Positions 57,039-64,000 of a stretch of DNA of 64,000 bases are shown piece by piece. The translations under genes were made by a program, and so were the position numbers. The notes below the pieces were generated by a model that was given only the letters and a program-made list of their open reading frames with translations, was not told where the DNA came from and did no database searches. This DNA comes from Microbaculum marinisediminis. Its GTDB lineage: Bacteria > Pseudomonadota > Alphaproteobacteria > Rhizobiales > Tepidamorphaceae. Location of the stretch: the NCBI RefSeq assembly GCF_025397915.1, contig NZ_JALIDZ010000005.1, positions 186,001-250,000 on the forward strand. Reading direction: 5' to 3'. Every line of letters begins with the position of its first letter. Position 1 is the stretch's first letter.

Positions 57039-58985
57039 TCAATCAGCTCCTCGCTGTTCCCTGAAAAACAGCGGCTGGTCCGCGACTTCGAAGAAGCCAT
57101 TGTCGGCTTTTCCGGTCTCCTCGACGAAGAAGCCGCCCGCCGTCTCCGCCGCGGCGGGCCCGGATTGCGCGACGGTCGGGGCAGCGGGCATCAACGGCAA
57201 GGCCTTTTCCATGAAGTCATGGGAGATCTGGGCCGGTAGCGAGCCCCCGGTGATGCCGTGCATGGGGGTTTCGTCGTCATTGCCGACCCAGACCCCGACC
57301 ACCAGATCGCCGGCAAATCCGACGAACCAGGCATCCCTGTACGACTGGCTCGTTCCCGTCTTTCCCGCAACGGGCTGATTCAAGGCCGCGCGACGGCCGG
57401 TTCCCTGATCGACGACCATTCGAAGCATTTCCAGAAGTTCGCCGCGATGGTCCAGCCGGGGACGCGATTCCGCCGTGGAGTGTGTCTCAATGCCGTAGGG
57501 CTCGACCGCCATCACGCCCGCAGCGACGGATGCGTAAGCACCGGTCAGATCCAGTAGCGTCACGCCGGAGGTTCCAAGCGCAAGACTTCCGACCGCGTTG
57601 AGGTCCGCATCGATGCCGAGGTCGCGGGCTGCGAGAATGATTGCGCTGGCGCCAACCGCGTTGCCCAAACGGGCCGCGATCGTGTTGACGGACCGCGCGA
57701 AGGCCTCCGACAGCGAGATATATCCGTAGTACCGTCCGTTGTAGTTCTTCGGCGACCAGCCATCGATATTGACCGGCATGTCCATCACCACGTCGTCGGG
57801 ACGATAGCCGAGGCGCAGGCCGGCCAGATAGACGAAGAGCTTGAACGCCGACCCCGGCTGCCGCCGGGCCTGGTAGGCGCGATTGAACTGCGTCTTGCCC
57901 GGATCCAGTCCCCCCACCATCGACAGCACCGCACCGTCTCGACGCATCGCGACCAGCGCGACCTGAGAGACTCCGGCCCCTTTCGCGCGCGCGCCGGCGA
58001 AGGCGCCCCGCACGGCCGTGTCGGCAATGGATTGCAGTCGTGGATCGAATGTCGTTCGGACGGACATGTCCTCCTTTCCCTCATATCGAAGGGTGGAGAC
58101 GGCCCACTGGGCAAACCAGACGCCGGGGTCCGGGTCCGAACCGGCCGAGCGGATTGATAGCGGCTCCCGACGGGCTGCATCGGCAGCCTGCGGCGAGAGC
58201 TTTCCGGCATCGACCATGGCGGCCAGCACCACATCGGCCCGTTCAGTCGCCCGCTCGACGGACGCCTGCGGGTTCAAGAGGGACGGGGCGCGGATCAGTC
58301 CCGCCAGAACGGCGGATTCGCGAACGCCGAGTGCGCGCGGTTTCTTGCCGAAATACCGGTCGGAGGCTGCGGCCAGGCCGATGGTCCCGCCGCCGAAATA
58401 GGCGTGATTGAGATAGCGCAGCAGGATCTCGTCCTTGCTGTAGGCCGCTTCCAGCCGGAGGGCCAGGATGACCTCCCGAATCTTCCTTTCGAAGCTCTGC
58501 TCGCCGCCGAGGAAATCGATCTTGGCCAGTTGCTGCGTGATCGTGCTGCCGCCCTCGACGATCTGTCCGGCGCGCGCATTGCGCAGCCCGGCGCGCAGCA
58601 TCCCGAAGGGGTCGATCCCGAAATGCTGGTAGTAACGGCGGTCCTCGATGCTCAGAAGTGCATCGATGAAATGGTCCGGGAGATCGTCCCGCGTGACCGG
58701 CGGCTGGCGATGCGGGCCGAACTCGGCGAACGGTTTGCCGTCCGCGGCCAGCAATACGATCGTCGGGTCGCGGCGAACGGGCTCATCGATCCGCGTCGGC
58801 ACCGCGTCCAGAATTGGCCAAAGCCACGCGACCAGTATCAGTCCGGCGGTCAGGCACAACGCCGAGGGAACCGTGGAGACAGCCCGCGTGAAGGCGGAGC
58901 GCCGCGTTTTCGCCCGTTTCCCGCGCGTGGCCATTGCGTGGCGTTGCTTCACTGCAAAGCCGTCCATAACCGGACCTGCATCCAT
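57039..58985 (-). CDS. Class A penicillin-binding protein (transglycosylase/transpeptidase)
   Basis: A 648-residue bifunctional murein synthase. N-terminal basic segment and membrane anchor (about 38-60). The GT51 domain has EDRRYYQHFGIDPFGMLRA (catalytic Glu), GGSTITQQLAK and LRYLNHAYFGGG. The transpeptidase domain has SxxK as PGSAFKLFVYL, SVN in RSVNTIAARLG, and KTGTSQSYRD. Sequence order resembles the PBP1A/1C group in alphaproteobacteria. The exact start is uncertain (M1, M7 or M18). It makes septal or side-wall peptidoglycan. Confidence 0.93.
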   Translation of the reverse strand: MDAGPVMDGFAVKQRHAMATRGKRAKTRRSAFTRAVSTVPSALCLTAGLILVAWLWPILDAVPTRIDEPVRRDPTIVLLAADGKPFAEFGPHRQPPVTRDDLPDHFIDALLSIEDRRYYQHFGIDPFGMLRAGLRNARAGQIVEGGSTITQQLAKIDFLGGEQSFERKIREVILALRLEAAYSKDEILLRYLNHAYFGGGTIGLAAASDRYFGKKPRALGVRESAVLAGLIRAPSLLNPQASVERATERADVVLAAMVDAGKLSPQAADAARREPLSIRSAGSDPDPGVWFAQWAVSTLRYEGKEDMSVRTTFDPRLQSIADTAVRGAFAGARAKGAGVSQVALVAMRRDGAVLSMVGGLDPGKTQFNRAYQARRQPGSAFKLFVYLAGLRLGYRPDDVVMDMPVNIDGWSPKNYNGRYYGYISLSEAFARSVNTIAARLGNAVGASAIILAARDLGIDADLNAVGSLALGTSGVTLLDLTGAYASVAAGVMAVEPYGIETHSTAESRPRLDHRGELLEMLRMVVDQGTGRRAALNQPVAGKTGTSQSYRDAWFVGFAGDLVVGVWVGNDDETPMHGITGGSLPAQISHDFMEKALPLMPAAPTVAQSGPAAAETAGGFFVEETGKADNGFFEVADQPLFFREQRGAD

Positions 58986-59041
58986 CCTCTCACGGAGGGG
59001 ATCGCTTTCGATCGCGAAGAGTAGCGGGAAAACGATCTGCG

Positions 59042-59479
59042 ATGAAGTTCCTGAAAGGCGATCACCAATTCGGGGGGCATTGCCGGTTTTCGTCGCATCG
59101 TCCGCGGCGACAACAACGAAACGGTCCCAAGCGTCTCGTTCCAGATGAAGCGTGTGTGCGTGAGGCGATGAACCAGCCGCTATTCCTGCGACTTCTACGC
59201 GATACGGGACGCCTGCGGCGGGCTCATGCGATAGAGTGCGCGACCCGCCGCAACGTCTGGCGAATCCGCGTGGTTGAAGGCAGAATCCGGAAGCGCTTGT
59301 TTCTCAACGAAGGCAACGATCTCTCAATGCATGAATTGACCAAGACCGGTCTTCGGGCCATGTGCCGGAGTCGGGAACCTCTGACAGAAAAGATCCCCGC
59401 GAAGGGCGTTCCGGACGTAGATCCCGGCGTCTGGTCAGCACCCGCTGTGGTGCGCCACGACTTGTCCGAACGCGAATGA
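59042..59479 (+). CDS. Hypothetical small protein, coupled to the SDR downstream
   Basis: A frame of up to 145 residues; ATG 59168 (GAGG upstream) gives a 103-residue version, MNQPLFLRLLRDTG. It is basic, with a helical N-terminal half and no motif I recognise. Its stop TGA overlaps the ATG of the first SDR (ATGA), which suggests it may be translated. The rest of the gap 58986-59475 holds the probable promoter of this cluster. Low confidence. Confidence 0.3.
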   Translation: MKFLKGDHQFGGHCRFSSHRPRRQQRNGPKRLVPDEACVREAMNQPLFLRLLRDTGRLRRAHAIECATRRNVWRIRVVEGRIRKRLFLNEGNDLSMHELTKTGLRAMCRSREPLTEKIPAKGVPDVDPGVWSAPAVVRHDLSERE

Positions 59480-60258
59480 TGGGCGCGCGTTTCGATTTTG
59501 CCGGCAAGCGCGTGCTGGTAACCGGCGCAAGTCGCGGCATCGGATTCGCTGTGGCCGAGGCCTTTGCGACGACCGGCGCCGATCTGGTCGTGCTCGCGGA
59601 GGACGATGCGGTTCGCTCCGCAGCCGAGCGCCTGTCGGCGGTCGCGGCGCGGCCCGTTTCCGCCATCGTCTGCGATATCTCCGACCGGGCGTCGGTTGAC
59701 GCAGCGCTGGCCGACATGGGCGAACTGGATATTCTGATCAACAATGCCGGCCTCGAGCGGCCCACGCCGCTCGCCGAACCGGATTCCTCCGTCGATGATG
59801 CCTTTACCCGGGTGATGGCGATTAACGTGACCGGCACCAACAACGTGACCCGGACACTCGCTTCGCGGATCGCCGAGGGCGGCCGGATCATCGTTACAGC
59901 CTCGATCTGGGGCAAGACCGCGGTGCCGGACTTCTCGGCTTACGTGGGCTCGAAACACGCGCTGATCGGCATGACCCGGGTCTGGGCGCGCGAGCTTGGC
60001 GCGCGTCGGATCACGGTGAACGCCGTATGCCCGGGCTGGGTTCGTACAGAAGCATCGATGCGCTCGCTCGCGGCGATGGCGGCACAAACCGGAGCGGAGG
60101 AAGACGCGTTGCTCGGGGAGATCGTCGCCGGGCAGGCAATCGGCGGGTTGATGGAACCGGCCGACGTGGCTTCGTTGTACCTCTTTCTCGCCTCCGATAA
60201 TGCGGCCAACATCACCGGCCAGGCGGTCAATGTGGACCGGGGCGAGGTGATGGCATGA
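59476..60258 (+). CDS. Short-chain dehydrogenase/reductase 1
   Basis: A 260-residue NAD(P)-dependent oxidoreductase. TGASRGIGFAV is the cofactor glycine motif, ILINNAG the core strand, and TASIWGKTAVPDFSAYVGSK the Ser-Tyr-Lys active site (Tyr and Lys in YVGSK). TVNAVCPGWVRTEA is the usual C-terminal loop. VVLAEDD after the second strand ends in an acidic residue, which favours NAD. The gene overlaps the next SDR by four bases. Substrate unknown; the neighbours are ureohydrolases. Confidence 0.86.
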   Translation: MMGARFDFAGKRVLVTGASRGIGFAVAEAFATTGADLVVLAEDDAVRSAAERLSAVAARPVSAIVCDISDRASVDAALADMGELDILINNAGLERPTPLAEPDSSVDDAFTRVMAINVTGTNNVTRTLASRIAEGGRIIVTASIWGKTAVPDFSAYVGSKHALIGMTRVWARELGARRITVNAVCPGWVRTEASMRSLAAMAAQTGAEEDALLGEIVAGQAIGGLMEPADVASLYLFLASDNAANITGQAVNVDRGEVMA

Positions 60259-61016
60259 CGGGGGCTCTGGCCGGCCGGACGGCGCTCGTCACCGGTGGCA
60301 GTCGCGGCATCGGCCGCGCCATTGCGCTGGCCCTTGCCCGAGAGGGCGCCAGTGTCGCGATCTGCCATCACGGAGACGAACGGGCCGCCGAAACGCTCGC
60401 GGACCTTCAGGCTTTGAGCTCCAAGAGTTTCGCGTTCGAGGCCGATGTTTCGCGCGAAGACGACGTCGTTGCCATGCTCGCTGAGGTCGCCGCGCGGTTC
60501 CGAACCCTCGATATCGCCGTCAACAACGCCGGCATTCTGCGCGAAGCCCCGATCCTGGAGACAAGTGCCGCCGATTTCGATCGTGTTGTGGCGGTCAACC
60601 TGCGTGGCACGTTTCTCGTCGGTCGCGAGGCGGCGCGGCACATGCGCGAACGGCCGGCGGGCGTCTCACCGGCCCGCATCATCAACCTGGCATCCGATCT
60701 CGCCTTCCTCGGTCGCGAAGGAATGGCGGCCTATAGCGCGTCGAAGGGGGGCGTCGTTGCGCTGACCCGCAGCTTCGCAACGGAATTCGCCCCGCAGATC
60801 CTCGTCAATGCCATTGCACCGGGACCGGTCGACACCGACATGACGAGCCCGGCGACCATGAGCCCGGAGGCACTCGCGCGGGATCTCGACATTCCGCTTG
60901 CCCGTTTCGCCGCTCCCGAGGAAATTGCCGCGCTGGCCCTCTATCTCGCCGGGGACGGGGCACGCTTCGTGACCGGCCAGTGCTATGGCATCAATGGCGG
61001 CAGTGCTATGCCGTGA
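60255..61016 (+). CDS. Short-chain dehydrogenase/reductase 2 (FabG-like)
   Basis: A 253-residue SDR. Motifs: TGGSRGIGRAIALAL, DIAVNNAGILRE, NLASDLAFLGREGMAAYSASKGG (Ser, Tyr, Lys) and VNAIAPGPVDTDMTS. Compared with SDR 1 the active site is closer to 3-oxoacyl reductase and sugar or hydroxy-acid dehydrogenases. Translation is probably coupled to SDR 1. A ureohydrolase gene follows after 21 bases, so the three should act on one substrate line. Confidence 0.86.
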   Translation: MTGALAGRTALVTGGSRGIGRAIALALAREGASVAICHHGDERAAETLADLQALSSKSFAFEADVSREDDVVAMLAEVAARFRTLDIAVNNAGILREAPILETSAADFDRVVAVNLRGTFLVGREAARHMRERPAGVSPARIINLASDLAFLGREGMAAYSASKGGVVALTRSFATEFAPQILVNAIAPGPVDTDMTSPATMSPEALARDLDIPLARFAAPEEIAALALYLAGDGARFVTGQCYGINGGSAMP

Positions 61017-61037
61017 CCACCTGTTGAGGACACTGTC

Positions 61038-62006
61038 TTGAGCGATCCATTCTTTCAGCCGGTCTCCGGCTTCGATCTGCCGCGCTTCGCCGGCGTGCCG
61101 ACCTTCATGCGGTTGCCGCACGTTTCCCTGGACGATCCGCGTATCGCCGAGGTCGGGATCGGGCTCGTCGGCGCGCCGTGGGACAGCGGCACGACCAACA
61201 GGGCGGGGCCCCGCCACGGGCCGCGCCAGCTGCGTGACCTGTCGACCATGATCCGGGCCGGCAACGGGGCGACCGGTGTCCGGCCGTTCGAGCTCGTCAA
61301 TTGCGCCGATCTCGGCGACGTGCCGCCGAACCCGGCCGATCTGCAGGACAGCCTCGACCGTTTCACCCGGTATTACAGCCGTATCCGGGAGGCCGGCATC
61401 GTACCGCTGACCGCCGGCGGCGATCATCTGTGCACCTTGCCGATCCTGCGCGGCCTCGCCGCCGACGGACCGCTCGGCATGATCCATTTCGACAGCCACA
61501 CCGACCTGTTCCATAGCTATTTCGGTGGCTCGATGTACACGCACGGGACGCCGTTCCGCCGCGCGGTGGAGGAAGGGCTCCTCGACCCCAAGCGCGTGGT
61601 CCAGATCGGTATCCGCGGTACGGCCTACGACACCGAGGACCGGGATTTCGCCGAGTCCGTCGGCATCCGGGTGATCGCGATCGAGGAGTTCTTCAAGCGC
61701 GGCATCGAGGATGTGATGGCCGAGGCCCGATCGATCGCCGGCACCCGGCCGACCTATGTCTCCTATGACATCGATTTCGTCGATCCGGCCTTCGCGCCGG
61801 GCACGGGCACGCCGGAGGTCGGCGGGCCGAATTCCTTCCAGGCGATCCAGGTCGTGCGGGAGCTTCGGGGGGTGAACATCGTCGGCGCGGACCTCGTCGA
61901 GGTGTCGCCGCCTTTCGATCCCTCCGGCGCGACTGCCTGGCTCGGGGTATCTTTGATGTTCGAACTGCTCTGCGTGATGGCCGAGCAGATGGCCGCGGCG
62001 ACGTGA
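61038..62006 (+). CDS. Ureohydrolase 1 (agmatinase/guanidinobutyrase family)
   Basis: A 322-residue Mn-dependent ureohydrolase, starting TTG with GAGGA eight bases upstream. Metal motifs: TAGGDHLC (His), IHFDSHTDLF (Asp, His, Asp), YVSYDIDFVDPAFAPGTGTP (the two Asp of S/Y-x-D-x-D, abridged), and DLVEVSPPFD. The class splits guanidino groups to urea. VGAPWDSGTTNRAGPRHGP is the agmatinase-type N-terminus. Downstream of two SDRs on one strand. Substrate among agmatine, 4-guanidinobutyrate and relatives cannot be chosen. Confidence 0.9.
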   Translation: MSDPFFQPVSGFDLPRFAGVPTFMRLPHVSLDDPRIAEVGIGLVGAPWDSGTTNRAGPRHGPRQLRDLSTMIRAGNGATGVRPFELVNCADLGDVPPNPADLQDSLDRFTRYYSRIREAGIVPLTAGGDHLCTLPILRGLAADGPLGMIHFDSHTDLFHSYFGGSMYTHGTPFRRAVEEGLLDPKRVVQIGIRGTAYDTEDRDFAESVGIRVIAIEEFFKRGIEDVMAEARSIAGTRPTYVSYDIDFVDPAFAPGTGTPEVGGPNSFQAIQVVRELRGVNIVGADLVEVSPPFDPSGATAWLGVSLMFELLCVMAEQMAAAT

Positions 62007-62011
62007 AGCCG

Positions 62012-62032
62012 GGGAGGGCGTGATGCCCTCCC
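62012..62032. terminator. Bidirectional terminator between converging ureohydrolase genes
   Basis: Eight-base perfect stem GGGAGGGC / GCCCTCCC with a GTGAT loop, between the end of ureohydrolase 1 (62006) and the end of ureohydrolase 2 (62052). Confidence 0.65.
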
Positions 62033-62051
62033 GCGGCCTATGCGGGATGTG

Positions 62052-63122
62052 CTAGCGCCAGTGCGTCTTTCTGGTCTGGCCGTTCCGCGCCACGTGCGCC
62101 TCGGCCAGCAGACATACCATTTCGAAACCCAGCGCCGCGGCGATGTTTGCCGAAATGCCGTTGGGGTCGTAGGGCGGGCAAAGTTCGACGATGTCGGCCC
62201 CGACGATGTCCATGCCGCGCATCCCGCGGATGATCTGGACGACCTCCCGGGTGGTGAAGCCGAACGGCTCGGGCAGTTGGGTCCCGGGCAGATAGGTCGC
62301 GTCGATGCCGTCGGTGTCCAGGGAGAAGTAGAACGGTCCGTCGCCGATGACGCTGCGGATCTCATCCAGCAGGCCGGAGACCCCCAGATCGTAGCATTCA
62401 TGCATCGGAATGATGCGCGCGCCCGCTTCCTTGGAGAAGTCCCAGTACGGGCTGAGCGACCCGCGCATGCCGATCTGGATGGTCCGCTCCGGATCGATTG
62501 CCTCGTCGAGCATGGCGTTGAGGAAGACCCGGCAATCGTTCAGACGATCGCCCTGGAAACTGCCTCGCGCGGTGTCCGCATGGGCGTCGATCTGAACGAG
62601 GCCGACGCCCTCGCCGGACGCGAGACCGGTCAGGATCGGATGCGACATCGTGTGGACGCCGCCGACCGAGAACGGGGTGATGCCCTTACGGCGGAAACCG
62701 GAGAAGGTTTCCTGGATCGTCTGCACGCAGGAGGCAACGTCGTGGGGGCTCTCGAACGAAATGTCGCCGATATCGGCAACGCTGAGCAGTTCGAACGGGA
62801 TCGTCTTCCAGACGTCGTGAACCGGCCCGCGGACTTTCGACCATTCGCGGAAGGAACGTGGCCCAAGCCGCGTTCCGGCCCGGACCGGCGCGCTCGCCTC
62901 GAATGGTATCCCGACCAGAGCCAGATCGACCTGGTCGAGATCGTTCTTGCGGGGCGCATTGAAGAACGTCATGTCTCCGGCATAGACGTCCGAGAAGACG
63001 GGCGCGTTCTCCGCCTCCATCCGCTGCAGAAACGCGTCGATCGCCGGATCGCTGCTCTGCAGGAACTCCCCTTCGGCGAGCGCGCGAAGGCGCGCCCGCT
63101 TCTCTTCCGAAAATGCCGCCAT
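62052..63122 (-). CDS. Ureohydrolase 2 (agmatinase family, divergent)
   Basis: A 356-residue ureohydrolase with an N-terminal extension of about 50 residues. Metal residues: FSVGGVHTMSH (the usual GGDH is GGVH), IDAHADTARG, and FSLDTDGIDATYLPGTQLPE. IVELCPPYDP matches the last block. The Asp lost from GGDH is not itself a metal ligand in arginases but is strongly conserved, so specificity may be shifted. GGGAGAACGCC precedes the ATG. The stop-to-start distance to the next gene upstream is about 27 bases. Confidence 0.87.
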   Translation of the reverse strand: MAAFSEEKRARLRALAEGEFLQSSDPAIDAFLQRMEAENAPVFSDVYAGDMTFFNAPRKNDLDQVDLALVGIPFEASAPVRAGTRLGPRSFREWSKVRGPVHDVWKTIPFELLSVADIGDISFESPHDVASCVQTIQETFSGFRRKGITPFSVGGVHTMSHPILTGLASGEGVGLVQIDAHADTARGSFQGDRLNDCRVFLNAMLDEAIDPERTIQIGMRGSLSPYWDFSKEAGARIIPMHECYDLGVSGLLDEIRSVIGDGPFYFSLDTDGIDATYLPGTQLPEPFGFTTREVVQIIRGMRGMDIVGADIVELCPPYDPNGISANIAAALGFEMVCLLAEAHVARNGQTRKTHWR

Positions 63123-63149
63123 GGCGTTCTCCCTTCGTGGTCTTGCGCG

Positions 63150-64000
63150 TCAGCGGTTGGCTTCTGCGTTGCCGGCCAGCATCTCGAGGATGAGCCGGAC
63201 CGCCAGACGGCTGGTGATGCCGTCGTGGTCCCAGGACGGCGACACCTCGACCAGGTCGCAGCCATGGATGCCGATCCGGCCGAGTTCGTTGGCCATGGCG
63301 ATCGCCTCGCGCGAGGTCATTCCGCCCGGGGCGGGCACGCCCGTTCCCGGTGCGTAGGCCGCGTCGATCGCATCGATGTCGTAGGTGATGTAGACGCCGT
63401 CCGCGCCGTTGTTCGCCACGGCTGCCGCCTTGCGTGCCACGGAGCGGGCGCCTTCTTCCCAGATCTGCTCGGCGGGGAAGACCGTGATCCCCTTGTCCTT
63501 GATGTAGTTGAGTTCAGACTTCGGGTTCATCCAGCCGCCGGTTCCAACGATCGCGATGCGGCTGGGATCGAAGCCGGCGTCGACCGCGCGCGTGATCGGG
63601 CAGCAATGGCTGAGCGTTTCGCCGTTCAGCGCCTCGGCGGTGTCGAAGTGCATGTCGACCAGGACCAGGCCGGGCTTCTTGTACTTCTTGGCGAAGGCGC
63701 GGACGCAGGAAATGGTGATCGAGTGGTCGCCACCGATGGTGACGGGCATCGCGCCGCCTTCGAGGATCTCCGTGACCATCGCCTCGGCGCGGTCGATCGT
63801 CTGCACGGCCGCTCCCGGGTTCACGGGAACATCGCCGCAGTCGGCCATCTTGTAATGATCGTTCAGGTCGACGCCGGTATTGGCGTTGAAGAAAGAGAAC
63901 TGGTCGCTGACGTCGCGGATCGTCCGCGGGCCGTAGTTCGCGCCCGTGCGGCTGATGCACATCGCATCCCACGGAACGCCCAGGACGGCTGCGGTTATCC
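63150..64000 (-). CDS. Ureohydrolase 3 (agmatinase family), 5' end beyond the window
   Basis: The frame stays open to the window edge, so the N-terminus is missing; the visible part begins ITAAVLGVPWDAMCISRTGANYGPR, an agmatinase-type start region (abridged: LGVPWDAMCISRTGANYGP). Metal motifs are complete: TIGGDHSITISC, VDMHFDTAEAL and ITYDIDAIDAAYAPGTGVP. DLVEVSPSWD closes the core. Lies upstream of ureohydrolase 2 on the same strand, probably one operon. Confidence 0.9.
   Translation of the reverse strand, partial: ITAAVLGVPWDAMCISRTGANYGPRTIRDVSDQFSFFNANTGVDLNDHYKMADCGDVPVNPGAAVQTIDRAEAMVTEILEGGAMPVTIGGDHSITISCVRAFAKKYKKPGLVLVDMHFDTAEALNGETLSHCCPITRAVDAGFDPSRIAIVGTGGWMNPKSELNYIKDKGITVFPAEQIWEEGARSVARKAAAVANNGADGVYITYDIDAIDAAYAPGTGVPAPGGMTSREAIAMANELGRIGIHGCDLVEVSPSWDHDGITSRLAVRLILEMLAGNAEANR

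Overview
The window is 64 kb of GC-rich chromosome from an alphaproteobacterium, probably a member of the Hyphomicrobiales (Rhizobiales). The support is gene content and order (hflK-hflC-DUF2065-degP, serB/miaA, ilvB-ilvN, folP-folB-folK, ilvC, leuA, and a split Tad pilus locus), the frequent GTG and TTG starts, and 4-base start/stop overlaps. I see no phage, insertion sequence or CRISPR array.

Layout. 1-893 is the end of a glutathione-dependent formaldehyde dehydrogenase gene. 1041-4950 holds membrane-protein quality control (hflK, hflC, a DUF2065 protein, a DegP-type protease). serB and miaA diverge from overlapping start codons (5064-6906). 6928-12591 carries three tandem paralogues encoding secreted RCC1-type beta-propeller proteins, the least expected part of the left half. 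12848-17028 is the ilvB / GST / ilvN / class IV aminotransferase operon, preceded by a short Ile-Leu-Ile-Val leader peptide and an intrinsic terminator, i.e. a probable attenuator. Next come a RecD-like helicase, folate genes on the minus strand, ilvC, a secreted VWA protein, a GNAT enzyme, a PhzF protein, a small membrane protein and leuA. leuA has its own leucine-rich leader peptide.

A tRNA-Lys(CTT) at 28322-28397 marks the left edge of an accessory catabolic region. First is a sugar-acid module (28603-36529): SMP-30 lactonase, uronate dehydrogenase, a TRAP transporter operon that ends in a GntR/FadR regulator, an IlvD/Edd dehydratase and an RraA-family protein. Together these would import a uronate or aldonate, oxidise it to a lactone, open, dehydrate and cleave it. 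Second is a module of DegT-type aminotransferase, GMC flavin oxidoreductase and two adjacent sugar-porter MFS proteins (37000-42578). I cannot match it to a known pathway; it may interconvert a polyol or cyclitol with a keto and an amino form.

43061-55604 is a complete Tad/Flp pilus locus in two divergent arms around an AT-rich intergenic region: tadA-tadB-tadC-tadD-tadV on the minus strand, and flp-cpaB-cpaC-lipoprotein-tadG-tadE-tadE-tadZ plus an L,D-transpeptidase on the plus strand. An outer-membrane beta-barrel protein, a small membrane protein and a class A penicillin-binding protein follow. The right end (59042-64000) pairs two short-chain dehydrogenases with three different ureohydrolase (agmatinase/arginase family) genes, the last cut by the window edge. 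This suggests breakdown of one or more guanidino compounds.
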